Assembly (NCBI GenBank): GCA_013166775.1
Contig: JABLTJ010000010.1
Coordinates: 32,746 to 96,745, forward strand
Source: Promethearchaeati archaeon
GTDB lineage: Archaea > Asgardarchaeota > Heimdallarchaeia > Heimdallarchaeales > Heimdallarchaeaceae
Direction: 5' to 3'
DNA length: 64,000 nt
The notes beneath the pieces were generated by a model, which made no database searches, had not been told where the DNA came from, and saw only the letters and a program-made list of their open reading frames with translations. Both the position numbers and the translations under genes were made by a program. Within the stretch, counting starts at the first letter, position 1, and each line of letters opens with the position of its first letter. Positions 63,050 through 64,000 of this stretch are shown piece after piece.

Positions 63050-64000
63050 GTGATATCGAGTATGAGAATCTATTTGTGAAACCTTTAGCAGAAAAGCATT
63101 TTAAGGCGTTTATTTATGAAAACTGGTTATATGATTTAAGTTATAGAAAAATGACTTATGGAGTTGAAATACTTGAAGGTGGATATATTAGAATTTTAGA
63201 AGATCCTATAGATTCTAATAGAGCATATCTGAAACGAAGTATAGAAGTAACTTTTCAAACTGGTCCAGACGATATAAATCCAAAACAAATCGAAATCTTG
63301 CACGAATTACTTGTTCCTCAAATAGATAGTGAAGGATTCTTATCTTATCCAAAGAGTTGGTCATCATTACCACAGAATTATGAGAGTTGGGTAAAGAGTA
63401 TCTTTGAAGATATATGGGATTGCGATGAGATGAAAAAACTAAAATTATTTGCATGTAAGATGACTGATCCAAATGTGAATGAACTCTATAAACGACAATT
63501 ACAACAAAGAGCTTATCATATTGTCATAGGTAAATTAATAGAAGGAGGACACATTAAGGAAATAAGTGACGCAACATACAAACATTCAGTATTACTCACA
63601 CATGTAAATCTGATGAGTTATAAGATATCAGGAGAAAAACTTGATTCCTTTATAGAAGAAACCCTTTGGAGAATTTCTTCAAGAAATTATGATGAAATAA
63701 CTTTGAATACTATACCAGAATTCCTAGACACAATAGAAATAATGGAAGCTAAAAAACCAAGACGTTTAAAAGATAAATTAACTTCCTGGATTAGTGATAG
63801 AGCGTTTGACGTAGCAATTGCAGATTTTGCAGAGGAGGATAAGGAAATATTTAGATATATAAAAGATTTTGTTGAAACTTATGGTAATTTGGGTTACTTA
63901 CATTATGTAGATGACATTCCCGACATAAATCTTGAAATTCTAAAAGATTGGTTAAGTATTATACTGCAAAACAGAAAAAGCTTAGTAAAAGATTCAACCC
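63004..64000 (+). CDS. Hypothetical protein, partial (3' end outside window)
   Basis: A frame open from 63004 to the last base with no stop. The only conventional early start is GTG 63076, with no clear ribosome site. It encodes a soluble, helical, charged protein (EYENLFVKPLAEKHFKAFIY, WDCDEMKKLKLFACKM). It overlaps the preceding gene, and joining by one T insertion is more natural than an independent start. No family is recognised. Coding is supported only by length and composition. Confidence 0.5.

Overview
This is an AT-rich, gene-dense archaeal window that most likely comes from an Asgard archaeon (Promethearchaeota); the class is uncertain. Archaeal signs are the short-form adenylosuccinate synthetase, the four-subunit 2-oxoacid:ferredoxin oxidoreductase (gamma-delta-alpha-beta), the Ski2-like helicase with zinc-binding ends, many small zinc-ribbon proteins, and TATA-like boxes about 25-27 bp before start codons (leaderless mRNAs). 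Asgard-like signs are a Ras/Rab-like small GTPase, several longin/roadblock-like plus winged-helix proteins, and a protein with the architecture of eukaryotic CCDC47. Shine-Dalgarno sites of the type AGGTGA and frequent TTG/GTG starts recur and were used to choose starts. No tRNA, rRNA, CRISPR array, insertion sequence or phage module was seen.

Layout. 1-9.4 kb: tandem ATC-hydrolase-like proteins (the first cut by the window edge), small membrane proteins (one frameshifted), two cold-shock proteins, a CPBP protease, an SDR enzyme and a methyltransferase. 9.4-13.2 kb: three tandem membrane acyltransferases in one operon. 13.5-23.5 kb: the most unusual region, a duplicated module. Each copy has a ~1190-residue surface protein (signal peptide, beta-rich ectodomain, one membrane helix, cytosolic longin-like plus winged-helix domain), followed by a soluble protein made only of that cytosolic domain. 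23.5-30 kb: DsrE-like protein, drug/metabolite and amino-acid transporters, DinB-like protein, an AN1 zinc finger fused to a degenerate site-2-protease-like membrane domain, a tandem USP protein and purA. 30-36 kb: an MBL hydrolase broken by a stop codon, the small GTPase, the CCDC47-like protein, a DegV protein and bifunctional Nnr. 36-43.4 kb: CitG-like enzyme, a longin-like/GATase-like operon, a membrane TPR protein, the helicase and a zinc-ribbon protein. 43.5-51.5 kb: small proteins, the por operon, an HD hydrolase, another longin-like protein and a methyltransferase-like protein. 51.5-54.3 kb: an SPFH protein and an NfeD-like protein with an Asp-His repeat, separated by a decayed NosD-like gene. 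54.4-64 kb: a bacterial-type CCA-adding-like enzyme, an S9 peptidase, the sdhA-sdhB-fumC operon (fumC frameshifted), and a gene running off the right edge.

Metabolically the window links 2-oxoacid oxidation (por operon) with succinate/fumarate/malate conversion (sdhAB-fumC), plus repair of NAD(P)H hydrates (Nnr). The membrane and surface theme is strong: acyltransferases, duplicated receptor-like proteins, SPFH/NfeD, CPBP protease and a pseudo-S2P. Five genes are interrupted by single indels or stop codons. In two cases (fumC, and the gene at the right edge) one base in a short A or T run would restore the frame, so some breaks may be assembly errors rather than decay.
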